From Planctomycetota bacterium (GTDB lineage: Bacteria; Planctomycetota; Planctomycetia; Gemmatales; Gemmataceae): a stretch of 64,000 nucleotides of DNA. The number at the start of each line of letters is the position of its first letter. The stretch's first letter is position 1. The translations under genes and the position numbers were made by a program. The notes below the pieces were generated by a model. It did no database searches. It saw only the letters and a list, made by a program, of their open reading frames with translations, and had not been told where the DNA came from. The DNA is taken from positions 62,001 to 126,000 of the forward strand of contig JACPZP010000100.1 in the NCBI GenBank assembly GCA_016195405.1, in the 5' to 3' direction. Below, piece after piece: positions 28,660 through 36,915 of this stretch.

Positions 28660-30036
28660 TCACCGCCGCGCAATGCGAGCCGGAATTCCGGGTGCGGGAT
28701 GCAGCGTGAACGAGGCGGCCGGCCTCACGATGCAACCCGGCGCCAGCGTAAAACGGAAGCGCGGCGCGAGCGTTGCCAGAATCAGCGTCATCTCCATCAT
28801 CGCAAACGTGTTCCCAACGCACAGCCGCGGTCCGCCGCCGAATGGGAAATAGGCGAATTTCGGCAGCTTCTCAGTGCGCTCGTCGAGCCAGCGTTCAGGG
28901 TGAAACTCGTCGGGCTCGTCGAAGAAGCGCGGATCGCGCTGCACCACCCACTGGCTCATCAGCACCGTTTGCCCCTTGCGAAGCGGAAAGCCGCCAAGGG
29001 TCAAATCGCGCGTGGCCTCGCGGCCAATGACGTACGCGGGTGGATAGAGTCGCATGGCTTCGAGCAGCACGGCCTCGGTGTACGGCAGACGTGCAAGGTC
29101 GTCAAAGCTGGGTGAAGCGTTCGTGGACGCGCTTGCGTGGGCGACTGCCGCGTTGCACTCGTCGAAGAGCTTTTGCTCCGCCTTCGGGTTTTGCGCGAGC
29201 AGGAACCAAGTCCAAGACAGGGCGAGGGCTGTGGTCTCGTGGCCGGCGAGAAAAAGCGTCATGGCCTCGTCACGAACTTGCCGATCGGACATGCCGCGGC
29301 CATCTTCTTCATCGCGCGCCCGCAGAAGTAAAGACAAGAGGTCGCCTCTGCCCCCGCCATTTACCGTGGAAGATTGCCCTTGTGCGCGGCGCTGGCGAAT
29401 AAAGCCGAAGAGGATGGCATCGAGCCGCCGCACGGCCCGGCGCAGGCGCAAGTTGGCGGGAGTGGGAAGCCAGCTGGGCCAGGGTATCGTCCCTTGGAAA
29501 CGGGCCATGAAGTTCTCGCCGCTGACTTCCAGCGCGCGGGAGATGTCTTGGGCGTCTTCGGCGCCGGCGTCCGCGTCGAAAAGCGTTTTCGCGGCAATGT
29601 CGAGGGCCAGGCGGCGCATGTCGATATGAATGTCGCGCTGTTCTCCCGGCCGCCATTCGTTCAAGAGGCGGTGGGTGGCAGCTACCACGGCGGGGGCATA
29701 GGTCGCAAGCCGGCTGCGGTTGAAGGCGGGTTGGACCAGGCGTCGTTGCCGCAGCCAGAAATCGCCCTCGCTGGTCAACAGACCCTTGCCCAAAAGCAGG
29801 GGGTTGAGGCGCAGGGCGAAGTGCTTTTGAAAGCAGCTATTCTGCGTAACTAAGACTTGTTCAATAAGGTCGGGATGGCTGACGAGCAGGATGCGGCGAT
29901 GGGCGAAGCGCAGAGCCACGACATCGCCGTGCTCACGGGCGCAACGGGTCATGAAATCCAGGGCCCCTCGGCGATAGAGGGGGAGGTGGCCGATCAACCA
30001 GTGTCCTTTTGGACCCGGTGGTGAGTACGTTTTCAC
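28660..30036 (-). CDS. Cytochrome P450
   Basis: 458 residues, a normal length for a soluble P450. Visible signatures: I-helix oxygen-activation motif AGHETT (about 270), K-helix ExxR (LLEAMRLYPP), the PERF-like 'FHPERW', and the heme loop FGGGPRLCVG with the Cys ligand. The enzyme inserts oxygen into an organic substrate using a ferredoxin or other reductase, none of which is encoded nearby. The overall style (PGPKGHWLIGHLPLYRRGALDFM) resembles the fatty-acid or terpenoid-oxidising CYP4/CYP102-like bacterial group, but the substrate cannot be inferred. It converges with the histidine kinase gene. Confidence 0.95.
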   Translation of the reverse strand: MKTYSPPGPKGHWLIGHLPLYRRGALDFMTRCAREHGDVVALRFAHRRILLVSHPDLIEQVLVTQNSCFQKHFALRLNPLLLGKGLLTSEGDFWLRQRRLVQPAFNRSRLATYAPAVVAATHRLLNEWRPGEQRDIHIDMRRLALDIAAKTLFDADAGAEDAQDISRALEVSGENFMARFQGTIPWPSWLPTPANLRLRRAVRRLDAILFGFIRQRRAQGQSSTVNGGGRGDLLSLLLRARDEEDGRGMSDRQVRDEAMTLFLAGHETTALALSWTWFLLAQNPKAEQKLFDECNAAVAHASASTNASPSFDDLARLPYTEAVLLEAMRLYPPAYVIGREATRDLTLGGFPLRKGQTVLMSQWVVQRDPRFFDEPDEFHPERWLDERTEKLPKFAYFPFGGGPRLCVGNTFAMMEMTLILATLAPRFRFTLAPGCIVRPAASFTLHPAPGIPARIARR

Positions 30037-30064
30037 TATTATTCGATTATTACGATTTTTTTAT

Positions 30065-30094
30065 TTGCATCATGTTTTGCCTGACCTTTATAAT
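30065..30094 (+). promoter_or_regulatory. Predicted promoter of the sedolisin gene
   Basis: TTGCAT (30065-30070), 18 bases, then a perfect TATAAT (30089-30094) in a strikingly AT-rich patch (30040-30115), 52 bases before the ATG at 30146, which has AGAGGAAG upstream. Confidence 0.6.
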
Positions 30095-30145
30095 CCTATC
30101 TAAATCTCTTCTCCGTCACCTGCCCATCCAAACACAGAGGAAGTC

Positions 30146-31897
30146 ATGTTCTCCAATTCCCGGCGCGCGGAATACGCGGAGCGGACGCGGCGAAGCATCA
30201 GACGGCGTTTTACCTTGAGGGTAGAACAGCTGGAAGAACGCACGGTACCCACCGTCTACACGCCGGCGCAGATTCAACATGCCTATGGCTTCGACTTGAA
30301 CTCGAATACCGGGGCCGGACAGACCATCGCGATCGTCGACGCCTACGATGATCCAAATATCGCTTCCGACTTGGCCGCGTTTAGCTCGACGTTTGGCTTA
30401 CCCGCTGCCAGCTTCACCAAGGCGACACCGCAAGGCCAACCTGCAGCGAACTCCGGCTGGGCCACGGAAATCGCTCTCGACGTCGAGTGGGCGCACGCGA
30501 TCGCTCCAAGCGCCAACATCCTCTTGGTGGAAGCCGCCAGCAGCAGTTACGCGAATCTGCTGGGCGCCGTCACCTATGCCGCCACTCAGCCGAACGTCTC
30601 GGTGGTGTCCATGAGTTGGGGCGGCGGCGAATTCTCGCAGGAAACTTCAGCGGCCTACGACGGCGTATTCCTGAATCATCCCGGAGTGACCTTCGTGGCC
30701 TCTTCCGGGGATTCCGGTAGGCCACCGTCGTGGCCCGCCATTTCGCCAAATGTGCTCTCCGTGGGCGGCACCAAGCTCACGTTGGACGCCAACAACAACT
30801 GGTCCAGCGAAACCGGCTGGGGCAACGGACGACTTAGCTTCCTCTATGGCGGTTCGGGCGGCGGCATCAGCGCTTACGAGCCTAAGCCTTCCTATCAGGC
30901 CAGCGTCACCCAAAGCAGCACCAAACGCACCAATCCGGACATCGCCTACAACGCCGATCCAAACACGGGGGTCTACGTGCTTGACTCCTACAACGGCGGT
31001 TGGTTCCAAGTCGGCGGCACCAGCGCCGGCGCACCGCAGTGGGCCGCCCTCCTCGCCCGCGCCAATGAAGCTCGCGTTACCGCCGGCAAGGGCACGCTGA
31101 GCACCTCGGCCACTCTCACTGCCGTCTATAATCTGTCCAGCGCTGATTTCCACGACGTCACCTCCGGCAACAACGGTTATGCTGCCGGACCCGGCTATGA
31201 TCTCGTCACGGGCCGCGGCAGCCCCAAGGCCAACCTCGTTATCGCCGACCTGACCGCCGTAAACTCGAGCGGCAGTTTCAGCTCCGCGGCCGTCACTTCG
31301 GGCACGACCACGACTCCGACCGGCCGCACGCCGACGGGCCGCACGAAGCCGACTGACCTCAGTGCCGGGCGCCTCGATTTGGGCGGCACGCGCCAGGACT
31401 TCTCGTTCGTGATGTCGGGCATCGCGGCGCAAGGCCCGGTGGCGCAAATCAACGCCGGCATCGCGCCGCAGACGGCCCGGTTCGTCGATCAGCAGGTTTC
31501 TTCCAACGGCGCCAATACCTCATCCTTGCGGCTTCTACCCACCGGATATTTGAGCCTCGGCATCACCTCCGTGGATGTCGGTCCGGTGCTTGAAGAAGGC
31601 GTGTGCCGGCAACAACTCGAGGATGGTGCGCCGCCGTCAGGCATCGACCCCCAACCTGCCGTTCGCGACAACCCGGTGATTGAAGTTTTGTCGGAGCCAG
31701 CCGCGCTCTTGGGTGAGCCGCTAGACCGGGTCGATGCCGTCGAGCCCGCAGTTGCAAAACTTGCCTGGGTGGAGACGCACGGCTCCGCCGTGACGCCGAT
31801 GGCTGGAATGTTCGCCGCCGTGTTATTCAGCACGCATTGGCGCAATCAGCCCGAAGAAACTCGGCGGGCGATGCTGGCCAAGCGAATCCCACGCTAG
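30146..31897 (+). CDS. Sedolisin-family (S53) secreted peptidase
   Basis: 583 residues. There is no hydrophobic signal peptide; instead a basic N-terminus carries LRVEQLEERTVPT, the planctomycete export-associated motif also seen in the S8 protease. Sedolisin catalytic residues: Glu108 and Asp112 (ATEIALDVEWAHAIAP), oxyanion Asp189 (ASSGDSG), and Ser293 (GGTSAGAPQWA). The calcium site region is DVTSGNNGYAAGPGYDLVTGRGSP. The pro-domain seen in many S53 enzymes is missing. The last ~200 residues, after a TPTGRTPTGRT linker, have no recognised fold and end with a hydrophobic patch. It is an acid-type extracellular endopeptidase by family. Confidence 0.9.
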   Translation: MFSNSRRAEYAERTRRSIRRRFTLRVEQLEERTVPTVYTPAQIQHAYGFDLNSNTGAGQTIAIVDAYDDPNIASDLAAFSSTFGLPAASFTKATPQGQPAANSGWATEIALDVEWAHAIAPSANILLVEAASSSYANLLGAVTYAATQPNVSVVSMSWGGGEFSQETSAAYDGVFLNHPGVTFVASSGDSGRPPSWPAISPNVLSVGGTKLTLDANNNWSSETGWGNGRLSFLYGGSGGGISAYEPKPSYQASVTQSSTKRTNPDIAYNADPNTGVYVLDSYNGGWFQVGGTSAGAPQWAALLARANEARVTAGKGTLSTSATLTAVYNLSSADFHDVTSGNNGYAAGPGYDLVTGRGSPKANLVIADLTAVNSSGSFSSAAVTSGTTTTPTGRTPTGRTKPTDLSAGRLDLGGTRQDFSFVMSGIAAQGPVAQINAGIAPQTARFVDQQVSSNGANTSSLRLLPTGYLSLGITSVDVGPVLEEGVCRQQLEDGAPPSGIDPQPAVRDNPVIEVLSEPAALLGEPLDRVDAVEPAVAKLAWVETHGSAVTPMAGMFAAVLFSTHWRNQPEETRRAMLAKRIPR

Positions 31898-31916
31898 AAC
31901 GTTTTCATCCAAACGA

Positions 31917-31945
31917 AAAGCTCCCGGAATCTCCGGGAGCTTTTA
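31917..31945. terminator. Bidirectional terminator between sedolisin and ThuA genes
   Basis: AAAAGCTCCCGGA-atc-TCCGGGAGCTTTT: a strong stem with an A-tract on one side and a T-tract on the other. It can serve the plus-strand sedolisin gene (stop at 31897) and the minus-strand ThuA-like gene (stop at 31980). Confidence 0.85.
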
Positions 31946-31979
31946 TTGTTTGTGCAAACCTGCAAGCGGCGGCAGTACG

Positions 31980-33002
31980 TCACTTGCTTGCGGCCCGCGG
32001 CGCGGTGTCCGCCTTTTCTTGGCCGAACAGAAAGCGCAGTCCGCCGAGAATATGCTGCTGAAACCGTTCATCGCGCCAAACCTCGTCGCGATGGCCCAGG
32101 GCGGTGTAAAAAACCCGGCCCTTGCCGAATTCGTGCACCCAAGCCAGGGCGTTGTCGCGGTCCTGCCGTTTGGCGGGATCCTTGACCGAATCCATATCGA
32201 GCCGCATCAGGACGCGTAGCTTTTCGCGCGAATAAGGCCCTTTGAACTGGTAGATTTCGTCGGTGATTTCAAACGACTTGCCCAGGTGCTTGGTGGCCGG
32301 GTTCGCAGGATCCTCGACTAACACCTTGATCTTCTGGTGCCACGGGTGGCCGTCGAAGTAGGCGCCGATCAGTTCGCCGTATTCCTTCCATTTGTAAAAC
32401 GTGTCGGTGGCGCAGTGGCTGCCGCCGAATCCCTTGCCGGAGCGCACGAAAGCGAGCAGATCGGACTTTTGCACTTCCGATAGTGGCAACTCGCCGGTCG
32501 TGTAGAAGAACACCGCGTCGTAGTTCTTGAGATTGTCGACGTTGATCTCCTCGCGCGAATTCTGCGTGCAGGTTGCTTCAAAGCCATGCTTCTTGCCCAG
32601 TTCCAGAAACGTCACCTCCACCACGCACGGCTGCACGCGCGCGAACGGCTTGCCCTCGTGCTTGATTTCGAATGGCTTCGTGCCGCTGACGCGGCCAATG
32701 TACACGGCCTGTACGCTGACCTTGCCGTCTTTCCCTTTGCTGACCTGTATTTCGACGTCTTTCACCTTGGGCGGATTCTGCGGGTCGATCGAGACCAGCA
32801 GCTCGGTGTTGCGCGTCACGCAGGAGTGGCGATAGCCGCGTGATTCCGTAATAAGCAGGATTTTCTTGTTGGCCGGCGCATCGCCGGATTTCTTGTCGGC
32901 TTTGCCGCTCGATTTGTCAACGGCCCAGGCGGCCTGCGTCGCGCCGAGGAGCGATCCCCAAAGAAGCAACGCCATTCCTAGCAGACAGCGAAGCGTGTTC
33001 AT
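31980..33002 (-). CDS. ThuA-like domain secreted protein
   Basis: 340 residues from the ATG at 33002, which starts a signal peptide (CLLGMALLLWGSLLGATQAAWA). The ThuA (trehalose utilisation, glutamine-amidotransferase-like) fold is shown by 'KKILLITESRGYRHSCV', 'LKNYDAVFFYTTGELPLSEVQKSDLLAFVRSGKGFGGSHCATDTF', 'GAYFDGHPWHQKIKVLVEDPANPATKHLGKSFEITDEIYQF' and 'NALAWVHEFGKGRVFYTALGH'. An insertion of about 70 residues (60-135) carries a beta-rich segment. It follows the DUF1080 gene with a 52-base gap and is probably co-transcribed; such pairs are typical of planctomycete carbohydrate-degradation loci. The substrate is not known. Confidence 0.9.
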   Translation of the reverse strand: MNTLRCLLGMALLLWGSLLGATQAAWAVDKSSGKADKKSGDAPANKKILLITESRGYRHSCVTRNTELLVSIDPQNPPKVKDVEIQVSKGKDGKVSVQAVYIGRVSGTKPFEIKHEGKPFARVQPCVVEVTFLELGKKHGFEATCTQNSREEINVDNLKNYDAVFFYTTGELPLSEVQKSDLLAFVRSGKGFGGSHCATDTFYKWKEYGELIGAYFDGHPWHQKIKVLVEDPANPATKHLGKSFEITDEIYQFKGPYSREKLRVLMRLDMDSVKDPAKRQDRDNALAWVHEFGKGRVFYTALGHRDEVWRDERFQQHILGGLRFLFGQEKADTAPRAASK

Positions 33003-33054
33003 TTTTCCCTCGTGATGTGGTGTTGTATGGTTGTATTTGTGGTTGCACTCGTTT

Positions 33055-33633
33055 TCAGGGCAATTCCTTGATGCGGATGCGGCGAAACTCGAACTTGCCG
33101 TCTTCCGCTTGCAGGCCGATGCCGCCGCTCTTCGTCGCGACCGGCAGGTCTTCGAGGTATTCGCCATTGCAATAGCACTTGGCGACCGCCATGGTAAGGA
33201 TCACGTCCAGCTCGTTCCAATCGTCGTTCTTGAATTTCTTGAGCTGCTTGCGTTCGCCGCGGCGAATGTAGTCGCGGACCTGAAGCTGATGGCCTGAGGA
33301 GCGCACGTAGACGCCGCTGTCCGATTTCAACGAGGCGCGGAATTCCAGCTTCAGGTGGAAGTTGCCGGGAAAGTCCTTGACCGTGAACAAGTCCTTGATT
33401 CCCGTGCCCACGTGGGCGACGATGACGCCGGATTCCACCGTGAAGCGCTTGTCGGCTGTTTCCGTCTTGGTGTCCAGCAGTTCCTTATAGTAGCGCCAGC
33501 CCGTGAAGTTCTTGCCGTTAAAAAGGCTGGTGAAGCCTTCTTCGAGCTTGAAGTCGTCCCCGGCCGCGCTTGTCCGACTGATGGCGAGGCAGCACAGTCC
33601 TAACGAAAGCACCAGGGCAAAGCCTAATTTCAT
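33055..33633 (-). CDS. DUF1080 (3-keto-disaccharide hydrolase-like) secreted protein
   Basis: 192 residues from the ATG at 33633 with a signal peptide (ALVLSLGLCCLAISRTSA). The single DUF1080 concanavalin-like jelly-roll has 'GFTSLFNGKNFTGWRYY', 'FTVESGVIVAHVG', 'FPGNFHLKLEFRASLKSDSGVYVRSSG', 'DDWNELDVILTMAVAKCYCNGEYLED' and 'GGIGLQAEDGKFEFRRIRIKEL'. Members of the family hydrolyse 3-keto-glucosides or bind glycans. Its operon partner is the ThuA-like gene immediately downstream. Confidence 0.92.
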   Translation of the reverse strand: MKLGFALVLSLGLCCLAISRTSAAGDDFKLEEGFTSLFNGKNFTGWRYYKELLDTKTETADKRFTVESGVIVAHVGTGIKDLFTVKDFPGNFHLKLEFRASLKSDSGVYVRSSGHQLQVRDYIRRGERKQLKKFKNDDWNELDVILTMAVAKCYCNGEYLEDLPVATKSGGIGLQAEDGKFEFRRIRIKELP

Positions 33634-33951
33634 GAATGCTCCTTTTTCGGCGAATAGCACGGAAGCCGCGTCCGTGCCTGGACAACGAGGTCCGGACGGG
33701 AAAGCGTAGGCAGGGAATTCGAGCATCAACGAGACTACGTTAGCGGAATGGAACGAGTTTGAAAAGGAAAAAATGGCACTGCCGAGGAGCCGCCAAAAAT
33801 CTCATTTTTTCAAGATTTAGCCTCTTGCAATGCGGCTTTCGCTCCGGTAAAACCACAGCAATCCCGGTCCAGTCGATTCAGCGCCATTTCGCGAGCGACC
33901 GGGGAAAATGCTCCTTTGATCCGCAACACTTGGTCAGAAAGGGAGGTTTCG
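33634..33951. other. Noncoding stretch between DUF1080 and a small membrane protein gene
   Basis: No supported gene. It must hold the minus-strand promoter for DUF1080-ThuA and the plus-strand leader of the 30-residue protein. No hairpin with a T-tract and no known RNA motif was recognised. Confidence 0.5.
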
Positions 33952-34044
33952 ATGCCCTGGTACTTTTGGGTCTTGATTCCGGTGCTGCTCGGTTTGGTCG
34001 GCGCTTTCATCTACCTGCGCAATCAACGTCCCGAGGGAGATTAG
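33952..34044 (+). CDS. 30-residue single-pass membrane protein
   Basis: A very short gene: MPWYFWVLIPVLLGLVGAFIYLRNQRPEGD. It has a near-ideal ribosome site, GGGAGG, five bases before the ATG. Residues 3-22 form one membrane helix followed by a positively charged end (RNQR), so the C-terminus is probably cytoplasmic. The aromatic N-terminal cap and the clean stop argue for a real gene. No family is recognised. Small proteins of this kind often bind and modulate larger membrane complexes; the target is unknown. Confidence 0.6.
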   Translation: MPWYFWVLIPVLLGLVGAFIYLRNQRPEGD

Positions 34045-34121
34045 AGTTGCTGAGCCGGCGGCAGCTGGCCGCCGCAGGCCTGCCGGGCAAACCTGCGAGT
34101 TGGCTTCACGCCAAGAGCCCC

Positions 34122-35258
34122 TCACTGGAACCGAGTTTGTGCTTTAGCCCAATCACCGACGACGGCATCCAGCGTGACAAGGCTACGGTTGCGCCACACC
34201 TGTAAGCGCACGCGCTGACCCGACGGCAGGCCGGCAATCAAATTGATGAGATGGTTCTCCGTGCGGACGGCGACGGTGTCGATTTGAAGGATAACGTCAT
34301 CCGCCTGCAGGCCCGCTTCGGCTGCAGGAGTCTGCGGGAACACTTTCTCTACCAGCGCCCCTTGCACCCGATCCAGGCCGACGCGAAGGGCGTCTTTGGG
34401 CTCCAACGAAGTCGCCAGCTGCATTCCCAGATAGCCGCGCTGCACGCTTCCTTGCAGCATCTGGCTCAATACGCGCTTGACCAAGTTAATGGGAATGCTG
34501 AAGCTGACGCCGCTGTTGCTGCCGTTGTGGGACGCGATCGCGGTGTTGATGCCGATTACGTCCCCGTTCAGATCGAGCAACGGTCCACCGCTCGAGCCGG
34601 GATTGATGGCCGCATCGGTCTGCAAGAATTCCTTGATGCGAATCGTGCTGCCCAGGCTGACTTGTCCGCGGTCGCGGGCGCTGATGATTCCGTGCGTGAC
34701 CGATTGATTCAGGCCGAATGGGCTGCCGATTGCCAGCACCCAGCGACCGGCCCGGGTGTGATCGCTGTTGCCCAAAGCCGCGGTCGGTAAGTTGACCGCT
34801 CCATCCAGGCTCAACAGCGCAATGTCGGTTTCGGGATCGGACCAAACCTGACCGGGACGAAAGAGCCGGCCGTCAGCGAGATGAATCGTGATCTGGTCGG
34901 TGCGCGCCTGGCTGACGACGTGATTGTTCGTCACCACGAAGTAGCCCGGTTTGGCATCGAGCTTGACAATCACGCCCGACCCCGATTCTTCAACAGGCTT
35001 GCTCTTGCCGTTGCCGTTCCCGCCCGTGTTGGCCTTGGGCGGCTTGACGGCTTCCACGGACACCACTGCGGGACTCACGCGGGCTGCCACGCTTTCAAAG
35101 CGCTCGGACAGTTGGGCCAGCGGATCGGCCAACTCTCCCGCATGGGTCTTGGACTGGGCCGCCAGGGGCGAGCCAATTTGCAAAGGAACATGGACCAAAC
35201 CCGCCCCTAAGTAGAGCAGGATGAAACCCAGTGCGGTCAGGGGAATCGTTTTCTTCAT
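34122..35258 (-). CDS. HtrA/Deg-type periplasmic serine protease with one PDZ domain
   Basis: 378 residues from the ATG at 35258 (MKKTIPLTALGFILLYLGAGLVHVPL, uncleaved anchor or signal peptide). Trypsin-like triad: His in VVTNNHVVS, Asp in SDPETDIALLSL, Ser in AAINPGSSGGPLL. A single PDZ domain occupies about 275-365 (RGYLGMQLA, 'VFPQTPAAEAGLQADDVILQID'), as in DegS rather than DegP. A Gly/Asn-rich loop (NTGGNGNGKS) precedes the protease core. The protein degrades or senses misfolded envelope proteins. It is separated from the DksA-like gene by a terminator, so it should have its own promoter. Confidence 0.93.
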   Translation of the reverse strand: MKKTIPLTALGFILLYLGAGLVHVPLQIGSPLAAQSKTHAGELADPLAQLSERFESVAARVSPAVVSVEAVKPPKANTGGNGNGKSKPVEESGSGVIVKLDAKPGYFVVTNNHVVSQARTDQITIHLADGRLFRPGQVWSDPETDIALLSLDGAVNLPTAALGNSDHTRAGRWVLAIGSPFGLNQSVTHGIISARDRGQVSLGSTIRIKEFLQTDAAINPGSSGGPLLDLNGDVIGINTAIASHNGSNSGVSFSIPINLVKRVLSQMLQGSVQRGYLGMQLATSLEPKDALRVGLDRVQGALVEKVFPQTPAAEAGLQADDVILQIDTVAVRTENHLINLIAGLPSGQRVRLQVWRNRSLVTLDAVVGDWAKAQTRFQ

Positions 35259-35409
35259 GTCGGGCAATCCTGAGGGAATTGACGGAAAGACGGCCATGTC
35301 GAAGAACTGCCATGACGGGCATTCCATTCTAGACGGCGGGTGACACGGAAGTTGAGAAAAACCTGCGGTAGTCGAAGGGAAAGGAGGGCGTCCGGCCCTT
35401 AAAAACGCG

Positions 35410-35438
35410 AAAAGCCCGCGAGTCGCGCGCGAGCTTTT
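35410..35438 (-). terminator. Terminator after the DksA-like gene
   Basis: On the minus strand, AAAAGCTCGCGCGCG...CTCGCGGGCTTTT followed by CGCGTTTTT: a GC-rich stem with T-rich tails, 24 bases after the stop of the DksA/TraR-like gene. Confidence 0.7.
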
Positions 35439-35461
35439 GTGGTGAGGGATAGAATTCTCTG

Positions 35462-35932
35462 TCAACGGCTGGACATGTCAATTTCGATTTCGGAGATGTT
35501 GACCTCGCGTTGGTCTTCAAGGGGAGTCGGGTGGTCGGAAACCTTTTCCCAATTAGCGTTGCCGCCCGGGCCGCCCCAGGTGCCATATAGCTCCATCTCG
35601 CGCTGACATTCAATGCAAGTCGCGCTGAAGGGCAAGGCGTTGAGCCGGGCCACAGGAATCTTCCTCTGGCAACCCTCACAAACGCCGTATGTACCCTGTT
35701 TCAGTTTGTTCAAGGCGATTTCAATCTTGGCCAACTCGCGCGATTCCAACTCCGCTAAAGTCGAAGCAACTTCGTCGCTGCCGGCGTCGAATGCCAGATC
35801 GGCGCTATCGCCGGTGTCGCCGGATTTGAAGTTGCGTAGGTCCTTCAATTCTCCGCCTAAGCGTTTGCGCAACTCATCGCGCCGGCCAACCAAAGACTTG
35901 TGTAGGCGGAGCAAGGCATCTCGTCTTGCCAT
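35462..35932 (-). CDS. DksA/TraR-type C4 zinc-finger protein
   Basis: 156 residues. A coiled-coil N-terminus (LLRLHKSLVGRRDELRKRLGGELKDLRNF) is followed by 'DSADLAFDAGSDEVASTLAELESRELAKIEIALNKLKQGTYG', then a C4 zinc finger C-x2-C-x17-C-x2-C (VCEGCQRKI...ATCIECQ). The layout is that of DksA-like proteins that enter the RNA polymerase secondary channel and modulate transcription with ppGpp. The acidic pair at the coiled-coil tip (DTGDSAD) is compatible with that role. The C-terminal tail (EDQREVNISEIEIDMSSR) is extra. It is a single gene ended by a terminator. Confidence 0.85.
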   Translation of the reverse strand: MARRDALLRLHKSLVGRRDELRKRLGGELKDLRNFKSGDTGDSADLAFDAGSDEVASTLAELESRELAKIEIALNKLKQGTYGVCEGCQRKIPVARLNALPFSATCIECQREMELYGTWGGPGGNANWEKVSDHPTPLEDQREVNISEIEIDMSSR

Positions 35933-36222
35933 GGCTCATCACCTTCCTTCTCGAAACAGGGCAGGGATATCAAATGGGCGGTCACCGCAATCGCAAGTAG
36001 AATGCCGTTCGTCAGAAATTACCATCGTCGTGTCGATTTTTACACAACAACTTTCAAATCAATGACTTACATATAGCGATTCAATCTTCGATTTACCAAC
36101 ACCACCAACTTCACGGCTGCCAGATTGCGAAAACAAACTCTCAAGTGTGTCAAAATTGAACACTCCTGGTTTGCCGTGACCCAAGTATAACCGATAAACT
36201 TCGGCCGCGACGGAAATGCGGT

Positions 36223-36648
36223 CTAGTTTTCGTTCAAGAGAGGCCGAACCATCCGTACCATGGGATCTTGGCCTTTTCGACAATCTAAGGTGACCCACAA
36301 CCGCACAGGAGTCTCGAACATCCAGGATTCAAGGTAGCGTCGATACAGGACTTGCCGTGCCACCTGCTTTCTAGCATCCGGGCCCATCAACCGAAGGATT
36401 TCTTCCGGCTTGGCGCCTCGTTCACGCAAGATATCCGCCAACCTTCTGACACATTCATGGCGCTCCGCTTCGGTCAGTTCTTTGCTTTTCTCCAAGGAAC
36501 GCACAGCCTTGCTCAACAACTCCCAAGCCTCTGTGGCATTGGCGTTCGTCGCCATGTCGAGGTATTGGTTCACGTGATCGCGTCCGCCGCCCTTTGCGAT
36601 CGGAATTCCCGACACAAGGATTACGCTTGCCAGAACGTGGAGGTGCAT
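36223..36648 (-). CDS. Hypothetical small exported protein
   Basis: 141 residues. The N-terminal hydrophobic segment (HLHVLASVILVSGIPIAKGGG) looks like a signal peptide. The rest is helical and charged, with 'WELLSKAVRSLEKSKELTEAERHECVRRLADILRERGAKPEEILRLMG' resembling a helical bundle, and a C-terminal part 'YLESWMFETPVRLWVTLDCRKGQDP'. No family recognised. No clear ribosome site precedes the ATG at 36648. The intergenic 290 bases downstream (to 35933) show only weak open frames. Confidence 0.5.
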   Translation of the reverse strand: MHLHVLASVILVSGIPIAKGGGRDHVNQYLDMATNANATEAWELLSKAVRSLEKSKELTEAERHECVRRLADILRERGAKPEEILRLMGPDARKQVARQVLYRRYLESWMFETPVRLWVTLDCRKGQDPMVRMVRPLLNEN

Positions 36649-36915
36649 GGGGAACGGCAGAACAGGATGGAATGGATGGGAGCGGTCTACGTAATCAGAG
36701 AGGATTGCGCAGGCATCCGCTGCCTATCATCGCATCCATGTCTCTCCAGCCTCCCTTCTTCCGGCGGCCAAATTATATTCGCGCAGACTCGTCTGTCAAG
36801 CTGCCTTGCCCGCTTCCTTTACTTTTCGAGGGCTCTCCTTATTGCCGGGCGCGGTGAATGCCGTTGACCTTGCTGCACGATGGCTGTAGGAAAGTTCGCC
36901 GCCCGCGGAGAGTAC

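Noticed and set aside
36059-36298. 79-residue minus-strand frame downstream of the small exported protein
   Set aside because: It overlaps the supported 141-residue gene, has no ribosome site and no family resemblance.
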